From contig NC_091142.1 of NCBI RefSeq assembly GCF_041381155.1, positions 22,716,362-22,780,361 of the forward strand: a stretch of 64,000 nt of DNA, in the 5' to 3' direction. This stretch comes from Argopecten irradians. Taxonomy: Eukaryota > Mollusca > Bivalvia > Pectinida > Pectinidae. A program made the position numbers and the translations under genes. Numbering within the stretch: position 1 is the stretch's first letter; every line of letters begins with the position of its first letter. The notes beneath the pieces were generated by a model. That model did no database searches. It was not told the DNA's origin and saw only the letters and a program-made list of their open reading frames with translations. Shown one piece after another: positions 25,836-38,279 of this stretch.

Positions 25836-28049
25836 CTGAAAACAAAGCCCAAAAATCTTATTTTCATATCAACAAATATCTGGTTAAAATTGATGTGTTA
25901 GTATAGTTATTGTTTGAGATTCTCATCAGGGTCACGTCCGGTAAGAATAACATTTAGGTCCGCTTTGTTTGACCATGGTTGTGCTCTTTTTGTAAAATGG
26001 GCAAAGACAGCAAAATATCCATATTTTTGAAGTGATTAATGTCGTTTATTATTATGATAGTATAGGTAACGGAAATACAATCAATAATCTTAACTTATTA
26101 CAAGACTTCTTTGTTATAATATAGTAAAGGAGTAAAGACATTTCCTTGTACAGAGATGGAGATCAATCCAGGGACATCGTCCGTGTATTCTCCAGAGCAA
26201 CATACCACATATAGCGAATTCGATTGCTGGCTGTGATGGGCATGTTATTCATCGTGATGTCAATAAAGAAACAATAACGTTTCTTCATCAACAATGACGT
26301 GACGTCAAGATATGACGTCGAGTGACAAAATTACTGCACCGGATGTATTTTACAATACTTTTTCACATTCGTGATCTCACTTGGTCAATGATTAGACTAA
26401 ATAATCCCGTTATCGAATTCATTGGTGCATGCAAGTATTTGTTTATCATACTTTAAAGTTATAGAAAGAAACATTCTAAACAAACATTTCATGATTTGTG
26501 CATAACAATCTAAATGCTTTTGAAATGGGCATTAAGCGATGACATACGAGTATAAATGTACAGCGCTTTTCATGATTCACATGCAAAAACCTTTACACTC
26601 ATAAAAAATCATAATTATTGATTTTGAGTAACGAGGAATACAGGAGTAATTCATAAATCATGTGTTAATGTCATATTTCGGCCAATAAATATGCTTCGTT
26701 ATAAACATAGCTCGTTATATGCATATTACAGCCATCTATGACACTTGACGGGGAATAAACAATACTAATACAAGTAATATCAATCGCGAAATTTAACATC
26801 TGCATCATTTAGTTTGAATTTAATGACCATTCATGTTTATTCTAAATCCGTTTATCTAGGTGAATATGTTCTGATCAGATCGCAAAATTTAGCATTCGCG
26901 AAATAAAGTTGGGTTACAGTATAAGTGATGCTTTGCCATAGTCATTGTGACAGCCATGAAAATGATGGCCTTTCAGTAACACTGTCAAATATGATATAAA
27001 TGGTTTCTATTGGGCCAGTCGATAAACCAAAATCAATTATCATGAAATATACACACAACAATTATTTCTTTTATATAGCTGGATATCACAGCCAAAGGGA
27101 ATAACCCATCCATGCTCTTTTTACAATAAACTCCTATTATAATTATCCTTTATTTAGTTGTATGTTTGATAGATACCATATATCTGTATCATATGTGCTT
27201 CTACAATATCAACTTTATTAAGAATTAATATTATATCACAAATAAATAATTTAGACATTTTACTTTACTATGTACAATGTAGATGATCATCGTTGCGCCG
27301 TCCAATTCGTTTATTGTTTGTGTTTTTTGTAAATATCTAACAATGGAATTATCAGACAAATTAACCAGCATCATCCATGATTGGCATTGCTATCGCACAA
27401 ATTCTAAAGATTCAATATTGTTGATCGACCCAGCATCATAATACTTAACTAACTGACTGTGTTGTTTCCAAATTATTTTGCAATTAGTGTTAAATCATGT
27501 GTATTCATTATAAATAGGACACTTCCATCGTATCAATTTCTGAGTAGTATTATAGTATATCGGATGATAACAATAGATGGTTATATTTTAGGAATACGAT
27601 TGTTAAAGTATTTATAAACGTCTTAGTTTGAGTGGTGAAATATTTCCAATGTATTATCTATCAAGCTATTTTGATCATGGTTTTTGTTCTTTGGCCGTAT
27701 GTTTCAGTGTGATATCGTACTACTAGACATTAGACATTATAATTATCACAAGGAGACATACTATGAATATACCACAGTCTCACAAAACACACAAACACAA
27801 CACCCTACATACAGCGGAAGTAGTCATTATGATACTACCCTATGTTTTTACTATTAATAGGACTTTAATCTCAATCAAATGATAATCTCAAGTCATCAAA
27901 AATGTTACTTTATCGATTATCAAGTCATTTTCGTTTCTAGTATAAAACGGACTAAGATTTAACTAACATCGTATTTGAATGATATACAAATAGTGAATAT
28001 ATGATACAATATAGGTAGCAAATAAAATGCATCTGGAATTTAATTGCGT
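25836..28049. other. Part of a DEG/ENaC copy 2 intron; no feature seen
   Basis: The missing exon homologous to 4287-4441 would be expected between 25836 and 29616; no CxFxGxxC-coding block could be read here on the minus strand. Confidence 0.5.
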
Positions 28050-28831
28050 TTTATCGCACCTCGGACAGAAATGTCCCCAAATGATTGGCAGAGAGCCGTC
28101 ACGTGGTGACCCCCTATCACTTTATAGGGGGTCAGTAAATTTTATTATGGTGCAATATGGCGACTCTCGCCCTCGCTTCAAAATTTAAACACACTATCTT
28201 CAACTAAATATAATGGTTAATTTTTGTGTAAAAATAACTTTAATCGTTTTAATACTTCAAATTACATGAAATACATTTTTTAAATACGAGTTGCTTCCCC
28301 TACGCCAGTTTGAAAGTTGATGACGCGGCGAAAGTCAAACGTAACAATTCAAGCGTTTTCTAGACTGTGATTATAAACAAATGAAGGTGTTCGTACCTAC
28401 AGATCAATTTTCACTCTAAAATCAATTTATCGGCATAACTTTTAAGTGATTAACTCGGCGAAAATGCACAGATGATCAAGGAGATTGTGCTTAAAATGTT
28501 AGATGGATGTTTGTGTCACTCTTGTTTGTGATGCTTTCAATATACAGACGGTCTGGTGTCGTATTGAGGTAGGCCTACTGAAGGAATGTCGAAATTATTG
28601 TTGATTTATGAATTATTCATTATTTTTCTGCAGGTTCCTTATACAGTATATTTGAAAATTCTTGAAAGAAATACACAAATAAATATGTAGCCTAGGCCAA
28701 CTATTTTAAAAGTGGCGATTGTTTGTTATCATTTGCGCCAGTATGATTTAAGTTTGTTTCCAGATTCTTGACCAAACAAATAGGAAACAAAGAATTAATG
28801 AATCAAATAAATGGTCCTCAGTGCGATAAAT
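28050..28831. mobile_element. Candidate TIR element beside the 140-bp palindrome
   Basis: TTTTATCGCACCTCGGAC at 28050 and GTCCTCAGTGCGATAAAT at 28814 are imperfect inverted termini. Inside the left end is a hairpin (GACCCCCTAT, six bases, ATAGGGGGTC at 28108-28133) whose sequence recurs in the palindrome at the right end. No transposase seen. Confidence 0.45.
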
Positions 28832-28833
28832 TC

Positions 28834-28973
28834 GTTATATAGTCAGTTACTGACCCCCTATAAAGGCATAGAGGGTCAGTAAGAAGTATAGGAGACTCGG
28901 GCTACGCCCTCGCCCCTATAAATCTTACTGACCCTCTATGCCTTTATAGGGGGTCAGTAACTGATTATATAAC
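28834..28973. repeat. 140-bp near-perfect palindrome (cruciform-capable)
   Basis: Arms 28834-28884 and 28923-28973 are 51 bp each with one mismatch (GTTATATAGTCAGTTACTGA at the left end). The 38-bp centre also partly pairs (TATAGG with CCTATA). It is non-coding. Confidence 0.9.
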
Positions 28974-28998
28974 TAATAATAAAGATCCGTTTCAGTAG

Positions 28999-29342
28999 AA
29001 GATGCTCCACCGCTGACAGAGCACAAACGATACCCGTCATTTCAACAGAATCTGACGTATAATTGTTTATACGTGTTTAAGTAACATACATTTCCAAATA
29101 AAAAAATGCTTTTGGTGTATGTTCAATCAGTACTTAATTCCAAATAGGGCATCGTGTGATGGATTTTTTTCGGGATGTAATTAATTTATTTTAATATTTT
29201 TATCTTGAATCAAAAAAGGAATAAGCTCAAACCTTTCAACACTGGCAATTGTGTAAAGTAGGTAACTTTTGTAACTGAAGAAAACTACCAATTTGTCTGC
29301 TGATGTTTTGATAAAGAAAAAATGGCGTTGGCGCGTCTTTAA
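28999..29342. mobile_element. TTAA-targeted MITE, copy B
   Basis: Left TIR AGATGCTCCACCGCTGACAG, right end GGCGTTGGCGCGTCTTTAA. The internal segment TGCTTTTGGTGTATGTTCAA is shared with the other two copies. It sits next to the 140-bp palindrome at 28834-28973 in an intron of DEG/ENaC copy 2. Confidence 0.75.
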
Positions 29343-30928
29343 CATTTTGGTGATGAAATTGAAAGTAAACAAAAATCATCATTATAATATACATTTGTAT
29401 TTATTCTGATACCAGAACACTCACCGATAGGGTATTGTGATGATTTGTTTTTCACTTCATCTGATATTTGAAATATAAATTCCAAATCAATCAAAACGAC
29501 TTAATCAAACACATGATGAACTAGCAAAATTAGGTTTTATTTCAATTATTCTGTAGAACAATGCTTTTGGAGTCATTGATTGTTACTGGAGGTTAAACAA
29601 TATAGTATATACTCACTTCTATGATGTCTCCTGGATTGTCAAATTCCGACAGATTTGTTATTCAAATTTTTGTTGTGTTGCATACAGAATAGCCATTAAT
29701 TCTGTTCAGTTTTTCACGGCTGAGTACGGAGCAGGGTTTAGACTGCAGAAACGAAACATAGGAAAAGTAATATTCCTTGATTCGACCTCCAAAGCTGTTG
29801 TCAGATGTTTCCTGAAAATAGACATCCAAATGAGAGTAATTTTATATCTATTAAATTCAAAACATTTTATTCTGCCTTATACAATTTCAAAAAACCGGAT
29901 TTTGGGACTTGTTTGCCATTTTATATGGGCGTTTCACCCATGGCTGAATAAACCTACTAGTTTTGGTTCTGTTCTATTGTTATTATCATTCTGCATCCAA
30001 AGTTGTATACAAAGTATCAATATAAATGGTAAGGTATATGCCGCGAATGTGTCACCATATCGTGGTACATAAATTGAAGGTGTGACAGCAGCACTTGTTT
30101 ATTCACAAATCCAATATGGCCTCACTTCCGGTTTTAAAGTTATATCCATATCTCGGCTGGACGAATTTTGTTTTTGACTGTTCTTATGTTATGTAGAGTC
30201 AAAACCAGAATAACAACCAACATGACACTTTCTGCAAAATGTCAATTTTCAGTTGGAAATGAAGGTAAACGTTCAAGCATTTTTTCGAAAACAAATCACT
30301 TAAAACATAAGTCTAATGTTCTGAAAGGCGTAGAGGCATGTTATTGGGTAAGAAACATGCTGAGATAAATGAGTAGCAAGTTTATTAATATGAATAACAT
30401 TGACCTACAATTTTGACCTATTAAGCATGCGTCCAAGATACGCTTTTCAAGAATTTTCGTGAGCCTTTTACAAAGGTAAATAAGGGGACCGCAATGCCCC
30501 CTGGGAGAGATTGGTTATTTTAATGATATCGGAACCCGCATAGTATCGACTTTTTCTTGGCTGACGGTAAAGGTATGTATCGTACATATCTGTGTTCTTA
30601 ATTTTTAGTATTTCCATGTCTGTTTCATGATAATAATAATAAACGTTAAACTCCAGTATTGTTGTAGAATATAAGACTCTTTCATGTGTGTATATGAATG
30701 ATAGGGGTATTCTACCCGAGGGTCACAAAATGTTGTAAAACTCTGAGGCTTGCCGACGACCTCGACGTTTAAATGGAATTTTACCGCTATGACTTTCCGC
30801 CGTTTTGAAACAAATTCGAAAAAACCGGGACGTTGTTTGTTTCTGTTTAAGAAATCCAGCCTAGTTTCTTAAAAAAAATGTTACATTGTACCTTGAAAGT
30901 AGTAACTTTTTTGAAGCTGTGACGTCAT

Positions 30929-30965
30929 GAGGCTTTATTGCATATATAGTCATGCAATATAGCCT
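30929..30965. repeat. Short hairpin
   Basis: GAGGCTTTATTGCAT pairs with ATGCAATATAGCCTC across a short AT-rich loop. Confidence 0.6.
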
Positions 30966-31306
30966 CAAGTAACATGAGTGTATTGCCTTAGACTAGCAAC
31001 TATTACACGTGTAGGTATGAGAGAAAATGACATATTAACATAACTTATATATGCATGTACCACCAACTAACATTAAGGAAATGATCGTTAATATATACAC
31101 AAGAAATGTAAGCTACATATACGAGGTAATTATATGTATAAAGAAACATAACTACTTGCGCACTGTATTGCTCGTACAGCCTGTAAATCTGGTAAGTTGT
31201 CATTCCAATGCTGGCCAAAGTTGCAAAACACCAGAAAAGTCTCTGTATAATATACTTGGATGGCGGTGTAGCCGTAAAATGCTTTTAATGCCTCCTTCAC
31301 CACCAT

Positions 31307-33213
31307 ATCAATAATGTATATAAAAACTAGAAAAAGCAAATTTTCTTGTCATATGGTCGCTTTTCTTTGGTATAATCTCTCCTCACTTTAGATCCAATGC
31401 ATTATATCCGAACCTCCCACACACACCTTTGGTTGATGGATAAATTCATTGAATATCAAACAGTTCATAATCATGTGTTGAATGTCGGCTGTCTTTATAA
31501 TAGCGTTGTGCAATGCAGAACACATTGCTATTGTTTCATCGGTATCCGTGGTGCCATTACAACTCTATAGTTTGTTAGTTAGGATGACGATCCATTCGGG
31601 GCCGTTATGTAGAATTATTTTCAGGTTAATGATACACACACCATGGCCTTAACTAAATAGCGAATCATGATACCATGAATAACATATCCCTATACAACTA
31701 CACAAAGAGTTAATGTTCCAAAATAAACATTTATTATGTTTTTAATTATTTACACCAGTTGTCTCATAATACAATAAGTAACATTATCACGGGAATACAC
31801 ACATTTGATGGGAAATGAATATCGGTATAAATTTTACGTCGATAAGATATTTGATGACGTGGAATAGATATTTTTAAACACCAACATCGGTAAAATATCA
31901 AAAAACCTTCGTAGAACAGTGACAAGAAAATATTGTATGGCAAATCGCAATATTATAAAGGCTTTGCATCGAAAGTGAAAATAAAGTAATACTTAAAAAA
32001 ACACTGAACGGACTTTCCTGAATTTGCTTGCTTTACAACATATAAAAAATGGAATATTTCATGAATGACAAATTAGTAGGGTAGTGCAATTGACATTTGC
32101 ACCCAAAAAAGGAATGTGTAGTTACATGTATTTATTTATTTTGGAATAAGTTTTATTCGCCTCCGGTCAAATTGCAAAACTAACAATCCTTAATTTACAT
32201 AGGTATAATTTCCAATGATGATGCATCTGATTGCAGCTATTGCATAACCTAAACTTCATCTTCGACATACTGATGTAGTTGTGGATAATTTTCACAAAAT
32301 GGTCCAAAGGGAAATAACATTATGAGAATAATATGCATTTATAACGAAGTTTGCAATAATTAATGCCATGAGGTCAATGTTCACGTGTAATCCTTAAATT
32401 TACTCGGAAAATTATCTATTAATCTGCCGACGTGTTGGTGTAATGTAACATCATGTGTGCCTTAAGGTTCCATGCTATGTCCTAAACTACTCCTTAGTTC
32501 CCTTCTATTTAAAGATTTTCCAGTACTCTATTGCTGTAGGCAATAGTAAAATTTTCATGATTTTTTGTTACATGTACGTCACCGGCTGAATGTGGGCAAC
32601 TTTAGAGTGATATGATGGATATGAAAGTAAATGTGAAGAAGGGTTGCCAGGTCATTTTCACTAACAAGTGTGTCGATTTGATGTTAATCTTACGAATGAA
32701 ACATGCGTGGAAGATCTGGATACATTGTTGACAGCTTTCAAACGACACAAATATAAATTTTAATGTGAAGCCTAGTTAAATACCAGAATCCTAATAATAC
32801 CTTATATAGTAATATAACACTGTCTTCACTTCTTATATGAAACTGTGTAATATTACCAAAGCCGGTGGTGACGGATATATTCAATATGAACTTATATATG
32901 GATTGGGACGTTTTTGAGCTACATGACTTGTATAGTTTTATCGCATTGTTTAACAGTACACAAGTCAACGCCCCTTGCGGCCACTCGAATACATGTATTC
33001 CCTTCACCATTACCCAATGCGTCGAGGAACTATAAATACGGGAAAAATTGTGTAGGTTCCTTAATTTGGGGGAAGCATCCTCATTTCAAATGTTCCGAAC
33101 AATATTATAAAGTAACAACATATTCACATGTGCAGTCTTATCTGTTTTTTTATTCATTAATTTACAATAATTAATTTATCAACTTGACGATACAGGATTA
33201 TTAAATGTTAATG
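31307..33213. other. Gap upstream of DEG/ENaC copy 2; no gene seen
   Basis: AT-rich sequence between copy 2 and the stop of the Kazal gene. Both genes point left, so this is downstream of the Kazal gene and should contain any promoter of copy 2. Confidence 0.5.
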
Positions 33214-34546
33214 TTAAATGGCACATTTGGATGAATCTGTCAAAATCAAAGCCGAGTCGTCGCAAGCAGCTTTGTAAAATTCACACCTGTAAAATATAAC
33301 AAAACTGGTAATAAAAATATTAAAACAAAATGACGTACCGGGTCATGAACTCGTTCTTTTATGTATTCACGTTTTATTGTAATTGTGAAAACTCATCAAC
33401 AGATCAGTAATCGTATTTTTTTTTCTTTCCATAAACCTGTTTTCCGGATCTGACATGTAAATCTGAAGTGCTTGCTTCATAACACTGTTTATTGAAATAT
33501 GAATATCTTGGTGTAATATCGTCGGTTTATGACTGATGCACCGGATCATCTGAAGTAAATGCGTTACGTTGGGTTGCCCCGACCCATATGAATACTCATA
33601 ATCATAATCATCAATCATCATCAATATCATCATTATTTTAAGGGACCCGGATGAAGTTTTTAAACATTTTAACTTACTCATTTGGATAAACCTGTCCATT
33701 TGAACCACATTGCAAGTTTAGGGAGTGATCGCATGTGATACTATCTTTGGTTTCACAAAACACTGAATGGATGATCTGGGCAATAGAGGGAAGTGACGAG
33801 ACAGACGGGGTGGTGCCCTCCATAGTAGTACTTCCGGTTGTTGGAATGGAGGTTAATGAACTGTTTGTACCAACTGGTGTAGTGCTGAGATGACAGGTAC
33901 CTTGGTGAGCTAATCCCAAAGTTGTGTCGACACACGACGTCTGAAGAAAGTGACAGCTGCAACACAATACCATACAGGGAAAATAGGAATATTGTCGCGT
34001 GTATGATAAAACAATTATAGTTAAGACTCTTTGTCACTAACAATATTTCCACTAGCTGTAATATTGTAGCATTTGAGATGTCTAGATAGAATAAAATACA
34101 TGGAATTGTATTGTATATCATGAAAGCCTATAAAAACAATTAGGTAACTGCGGCGGAATTATTATTTTATAAGTAATGACATATTTTGAAAGTCAGTTCA
34201 GACCAGAGTTCTGCTGTAATAATGACTTTTATTTACTGATTTACCGTTTTTGAATTGACCATTGCCACATTATATATATTCTTCAACAAAAACGTATCTT
34301 CTCGAATATTTCAAAAAATGAAATGAAATGAATTATGCCTTTTACATGCAACCTGAAACTATTTTGAAGATAATGATACATACCCTGGTTATTTACTAGA
34401 GGAAACAATCAACCCTGTGACTTACTTGTTATGATATGTGACACCGTCCGTACCGCACACTTCGTAATGTTCGGTCACCTGTGTCTTACAGTCTAGTGAC
34501 ATCACGTACGGACAAAGAGTGGCATCTGGGCCTGGTGTGGAGTCAT
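33214..34546 (-). CDS. Secreted double Kazal-domain protein, last three exons (5' end not found)
   Basis: Three minus-strand exons join in phase: 34546-34426, 33956-33678 and 33286-33214, ending in TAA at 33216-33214. Kazal domain 1 spans the first junction: CPYVMSLDC, then VCGTDGVTYHNNC, then HFLQTSC and HQGTC. A Ser/Thr-rich linker of about 40 residues follows (TTPVGTNSSLTS, GSTTMEGTTPS), which is likely O-glycosylated. Kazal domain 2 spans the second junction: CETKDSITC, QCGSNGQVYPNEC, FYKAAC and a final SSKC three residues from the stop. Each domain has six cysteines and the CGxxGxxYxNxC core. Kazal proteins are usually secreted serine-protease inhibitors. By family position, P1 (second residue after Cys2) would be Thr in domain 1 and His in domain 2, which are unusual; domain 1 also has 10 rather than 7 residues between Cys2 and Cys3. 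All exons are bounded by AG and GTAAGT. The first exon here enters in phase 1, so at least one exon, presumably with a signal peptide, lies upstream. Confidence 0.86.
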
Positions 34547-34806
34547 CTGAAGTCTCACGACTAGATATGACTATCTTGTTCGCATCGGTAGAATGCCCTA
34601 CTAATGCTGAACGATATTATAAAAACGATAGGTATTTGTCACCCACATTATATGTAATCACATTTAGTACATGTATGTTTTTGTTAACATTAACCCCGTT
34701 TATGCAATGGTGCCTGAAATATATTGGAAATATTGTAGGAAAATGCGATATAGCTTATCGTTCTAAAATGTTCTTTGTGAAAAGTTGATATTTCAAAGCT
34801 TAAAAT

Positions 34807-34832
34807 AAAAAAAAAAAAAAAAAAAAAAAAAA
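34807..34832. repeat. Poly-A run of about 26
   Basis: Preceded by AAAATAAA. It could be the tail of an old retro-insertion, but no body was recognised to its left. Confidence 0.6.
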
Positions 34833-36564
34833 CAAGAAAAGACTTATTTTTTCAAAACATACTTTGAACATGTATCGGGGTGTTTTGTAAGAAACATATA
34901 ATTGAATGCAATTTGAAATAATTTAATCCCAAACACAGTTATAAACAAAAACGCTATATTAATGAAAATAAGCAGATATCGGTCTTTGTAGATTCTCTGA
35001 TGTTGAATGAAATTCTAGAGCTACATCGGATGAAAATAATACTATTCTCGTCTTTTGTGTCCAAAAATAAATATTTGTATATTATTCATCAGTCATTCAG
35101 TAATCTCACCTATAACGTAGACGAAAACGACAACGCAGAAATCCATATTCATCATTATAAGCAGTCCAGATATATGCTAATCTTATCTAACGACCATGTT
35201 TGACACATATACCAAACAAGGTCAAAAATATGATTTAAGGTCATCTATGATAGGAACTTATCAACACTTTAAAGCAATATTAAAGGGATAACCATCGATA
35301 ACATGACACTATTATTATTTATGTACTATCATATTTTGATTCTTATATCAAATCGGAGGATTTATCTACCTCCCTTTGTATATTGGTTTGTCCTTCCATC
35401 CAATCGACATCTTCGATTCCTAAGCTGATTGTACCAGTGAGGTAAACCTCGCAATAATTGCGCCACGTCCATTCATCGTGTACCTAACCTTGGTCAGCAT
35501 GAGTATAGAAACAGACAGAAAATACTTTGTAATCTCCATTATTGTTCTGAGTCCACATTAAAATAACAAAGAAAAAGACTAAACAGACATTCAAAATCAA
35601 ATGGTATAAGTCTGTATTTTGTAACCTGGTTTAATTATTCATAGGATATGTATATGTCCGATGGTGCATAAACATTATATATGTGGAATTTTGAAGTAGA
35701 ATGTAATTATGTTTTAACATGAAGCGATATCTAATATTACCACTTAATGCTGAAACTATAACAAGAGAGTATAATGAGCAAGTACGCCCCGCCCTTCATT
35801 AACATCAACTTTGACTACGTGAAGTAAAATAATGTTAACAGGTTGAAATGTTTATTCTAAATTATTATTATTTCTCCACGACGAACCAGTATGCATCACG
35901 TAAGTGCGTTCCGTCCCGATTAGGCGTGGCATTGATGGCTTGCGGACATATATCTCTTATTACTGACTTAAACAGGGATACAATTGTATAAAAACGATTC
36001 TGTCTCAATATACAGTATGTGCTTCCATCTGTTATTGTCAAACCTAAACGGGTTTTCAGTTCGTGACAAAAACAAACATCAATCTAAAGCTTCATAACCT
36101 GATATATATAATTACCTATCTCGTGCTGACACTAACGAACGCCTTCTGACTAATATACATCCTATTATCCTTGCTTGCGGGCTATTATGTGTTTTAATAA
36201 TTTTGAATGTCACAAGGTTCACAATTCTAACCACATATAAGATATAACGTTTATTATATGACGAAATAACACTATTCTATTTACTGGTTTATTTAAATTT
36301 AACGAGACACATCATAGTTTAGAGGAAAATTAGCATCTACATAACACATAGTATAAGGGAGTGGGACGACTAGTTTGCCCATTGTCCGTATAATGTATTG
36401 GGACAGGATAATCATTTATCATATAAACGAGCCTGGCACGACCACCATGAGCAGAGGGGCAACACCAAAACTGAGAGTTTGCTGACATTTTGGTTTTAAA
36501 AGCGTATACTTCTTAATGCTTCAGTGGATTGCAACCATCTTTTATGTGGAACATCATTGGGTGA

Positions 36565-37440
36565 AAGCCGTCATATTTTAGGTCATCTGACCAAATGTCC
36601 TATATACCTGCATTGTGCGTTCGTGTTTCGTCTGTCGTCGTGTGCCATCCGTCGTGTGCAAGACTATTTCATTCAAAACTCTTGTCGCCCAAATACACAT
36701 CAGTATCATTTTTACAGACCAATCGCATTTCAAATAAATGAGTCTGCATCAAACGCAGGTGACAAAGTCCCAAATGGGAAACATTGTTAAAATGTCCTTT
36801 TAAATGGTTCTTCTCCTTAACCCTTGAGTAGATTACAGCCAAAACTTTTGCGTAAGGGGATTGCATTTATATTAATTTAATATCAATGAATTTGTTCAAA
36901 CCACCAGGGACTGAGAAACGGGACATCAAATATAGAATTTTGCTGGTAGTTAAGTTAAAATCATACACTAGTTTAAATCTCAAATGGAATAAAACCAGAT
37001 ATAGTGTGAAGCATTAATGTGTAAAGACAATCATATCACATTTACATGAGCTTGGTCTTACCACCAGGGACTGAGGGGGCGGGCCGCAAAACGTGAACAT
37101 TGCTGAAATCCTACTCCTTCTTAACTATTTGATGGATAACAACTAGATTTAGCAAGAAACATCATTATATGAAGGCATCATATCTTATGTAAATGGGCTC
37201 CTCCGGGAGAGAGAGACAGAACTTCAAAAGAACACTATTTAGTGTTTTCGTTAAATTAAATGGTTGCATGAATAACCACCAAATATGATGTGAAGCATCA
37301 TTGGGCAAGGACAATCAAATTTACATAAATGCGGTAGATTAGACCCTAGGTGACAGGGGGGAAGGGATCTAAATATGTTTGATATATAATCCTGTATGGG
37401 TCTTTTTATCATTTGTAAAATAAAATATATGTGGTCACAT
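36565..37440. repeat. Degenerate interspersed repeat with internal units of about 130-160 bp
   Basis: It opens with TAGGTCATCTGACCAAATGT and a CGTC/GTCGT-rich stretch. Four diverged units follow near 36862, 37011, 37164 and 37290, each with a CATCAT/GAAGCAT start, a TTTACAT run, and CCACCAGGGACTGAG (exact at 36901 and 37061) or a relative. This type recurs in molluscan genomes, from memory. Confidence 0.55.
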
Positions 37441-38279
37441 GACCGTGAAGGCCTCTTGCCAGTTTTTTAAATTTCTGTGCTCTGTTGAAATATATCTGTT
37501 TGGATCCAGTGATTTTTTTTTAAGTTTATTGCACTTGAAAATAAAAACATATAAGATGTAAACGTGCATGCGGTTGATATTAAAAAAGAGAAACCACAAC
37601 GTTCACTCATTTGTTGTTTATAACGCATTGCTGTCACCATTTTTGTAAACAGTTCATTAGATTAATTCTAGGAAATCCGGCTTTGGATTTCTAAGGAAAA
37701 TAGAGACCTAAAGTGATACGGAGGTTCCTGAAAAAATAAATAAATGATTAAATAAATGAATAAATGAATAACATTTGCTTGATTATATTCAATTTATGTT
37801 TTATCAATTATCATTTACATTGAAAAGTGGAGGGTTATTTAAAACTACAAATCTATCATTTCTATTGTCAAAGACATATCTGATTCTATAAATTGCTTAG
37901 GTATCAAGAATATGAAACGTTGTAATATGCAACTGTTCACAATGTCATTATGACAAGTATCACATGAATGGAAATTATTAATTTCAACTATCTGTGAAAA
38001 CAAACCATCGCGTCGCCCTCTGAAAAGGTCATAGTAGCTTTGAAAACCTCGTGCGACTTCATGCTCGTATATATAACCCTTCTTAGGCGACGCAATTTTG
38101 TGATGATCGATAAAGAACGCCCTATATGGAGGAATGCGCTCCAGCAATACTATTTACAACACTGAAACATTTCTATACTGCTCAGAGTATGGGAAGCAGA
38201 GAATAGTTATTTTAATGTTGTGTTATGCATTCAGTATTGTGAAAGGATTGTCAATGAATTACTGGAGAGGACAAATCTG

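Larger units (their letters stand above)
16648..31306 (-). pseudogene. DEG/ENaC-family sodium channel gene, copy 2 (TM1 to TM2; decayed)
   Basis: Exons, 5' to 3': 31306-31160 (TM1), 29811-29617 (FCSLNPAPYS), 25835-25728 (GTCFAVV), 24361-24189 (EFIPFIAEAIGI, FDTHVGL), 23386-23315 (QPGTDNSRCDSS), 20315-20232 (ACHDQCLALLL), 19906-19837 (CPECKQPC), 18958-18856 (RWPS), 18050-17975 (VMMVNVHFSTLTIQTYNEE) and 16803-16648 (TM2 and stop). The last exon is the clearest signature: SDIGGQLGLWIGMSVLTLGE contains the pre-TM2 DIGG and the G-x-S selectivity filter (GMS). Most junction phases agree, for example NHNTE apart, CKQPC joins EKVYEQ cleanly. Lesions: a 26-bp deletion in exon 1 removes the His-Gly region and shifts frame; exon 2 has an in-frame TGA after SAVKN and a later shift; the exon equivalent to 4287-4441 of copy 1 is not found; the 18856 donor is phase 0 but the next exon needs phase 2. 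The first intron would use a GC donor (GCAAGT). It is the upstream member of a tandem pair. Confidence 0.87.
34547..38279. other. Region expected to hold the 5' exon(s) of the Kazal gene; not resolved
   Basis: A short minus-strand segment, 35539-35489, reads MEITKYFLSVSILMLTK up to a GTTAGG donor and looks like a signal peptide, but it ends in phase 0 where phase 1 is needed. A minus-strand open frame of 100 codons at 37845-38147 has no recognised domain. Most of 36565-37440 is repeat. Confidence 0.35.

Noticed and set aside
33367-33708. 113-codon open frame on the minus strand next to the Kazal exons
   Set aside because: It has an AG before it but no cysteines and does not fit the phase of the Kazal gene; the true next exon is 33214-33286.
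34807-34832. Processed pseudogene with poly-A tail
   Set aside because: No recognisable gene-derived sequence precedes the tract.
35489-35539. Signal-peptide exon for the Kazal gene
   Set aside because: It ends in phase 0 at its donor whereas the next known exon needs phase 1; kept only as a note.
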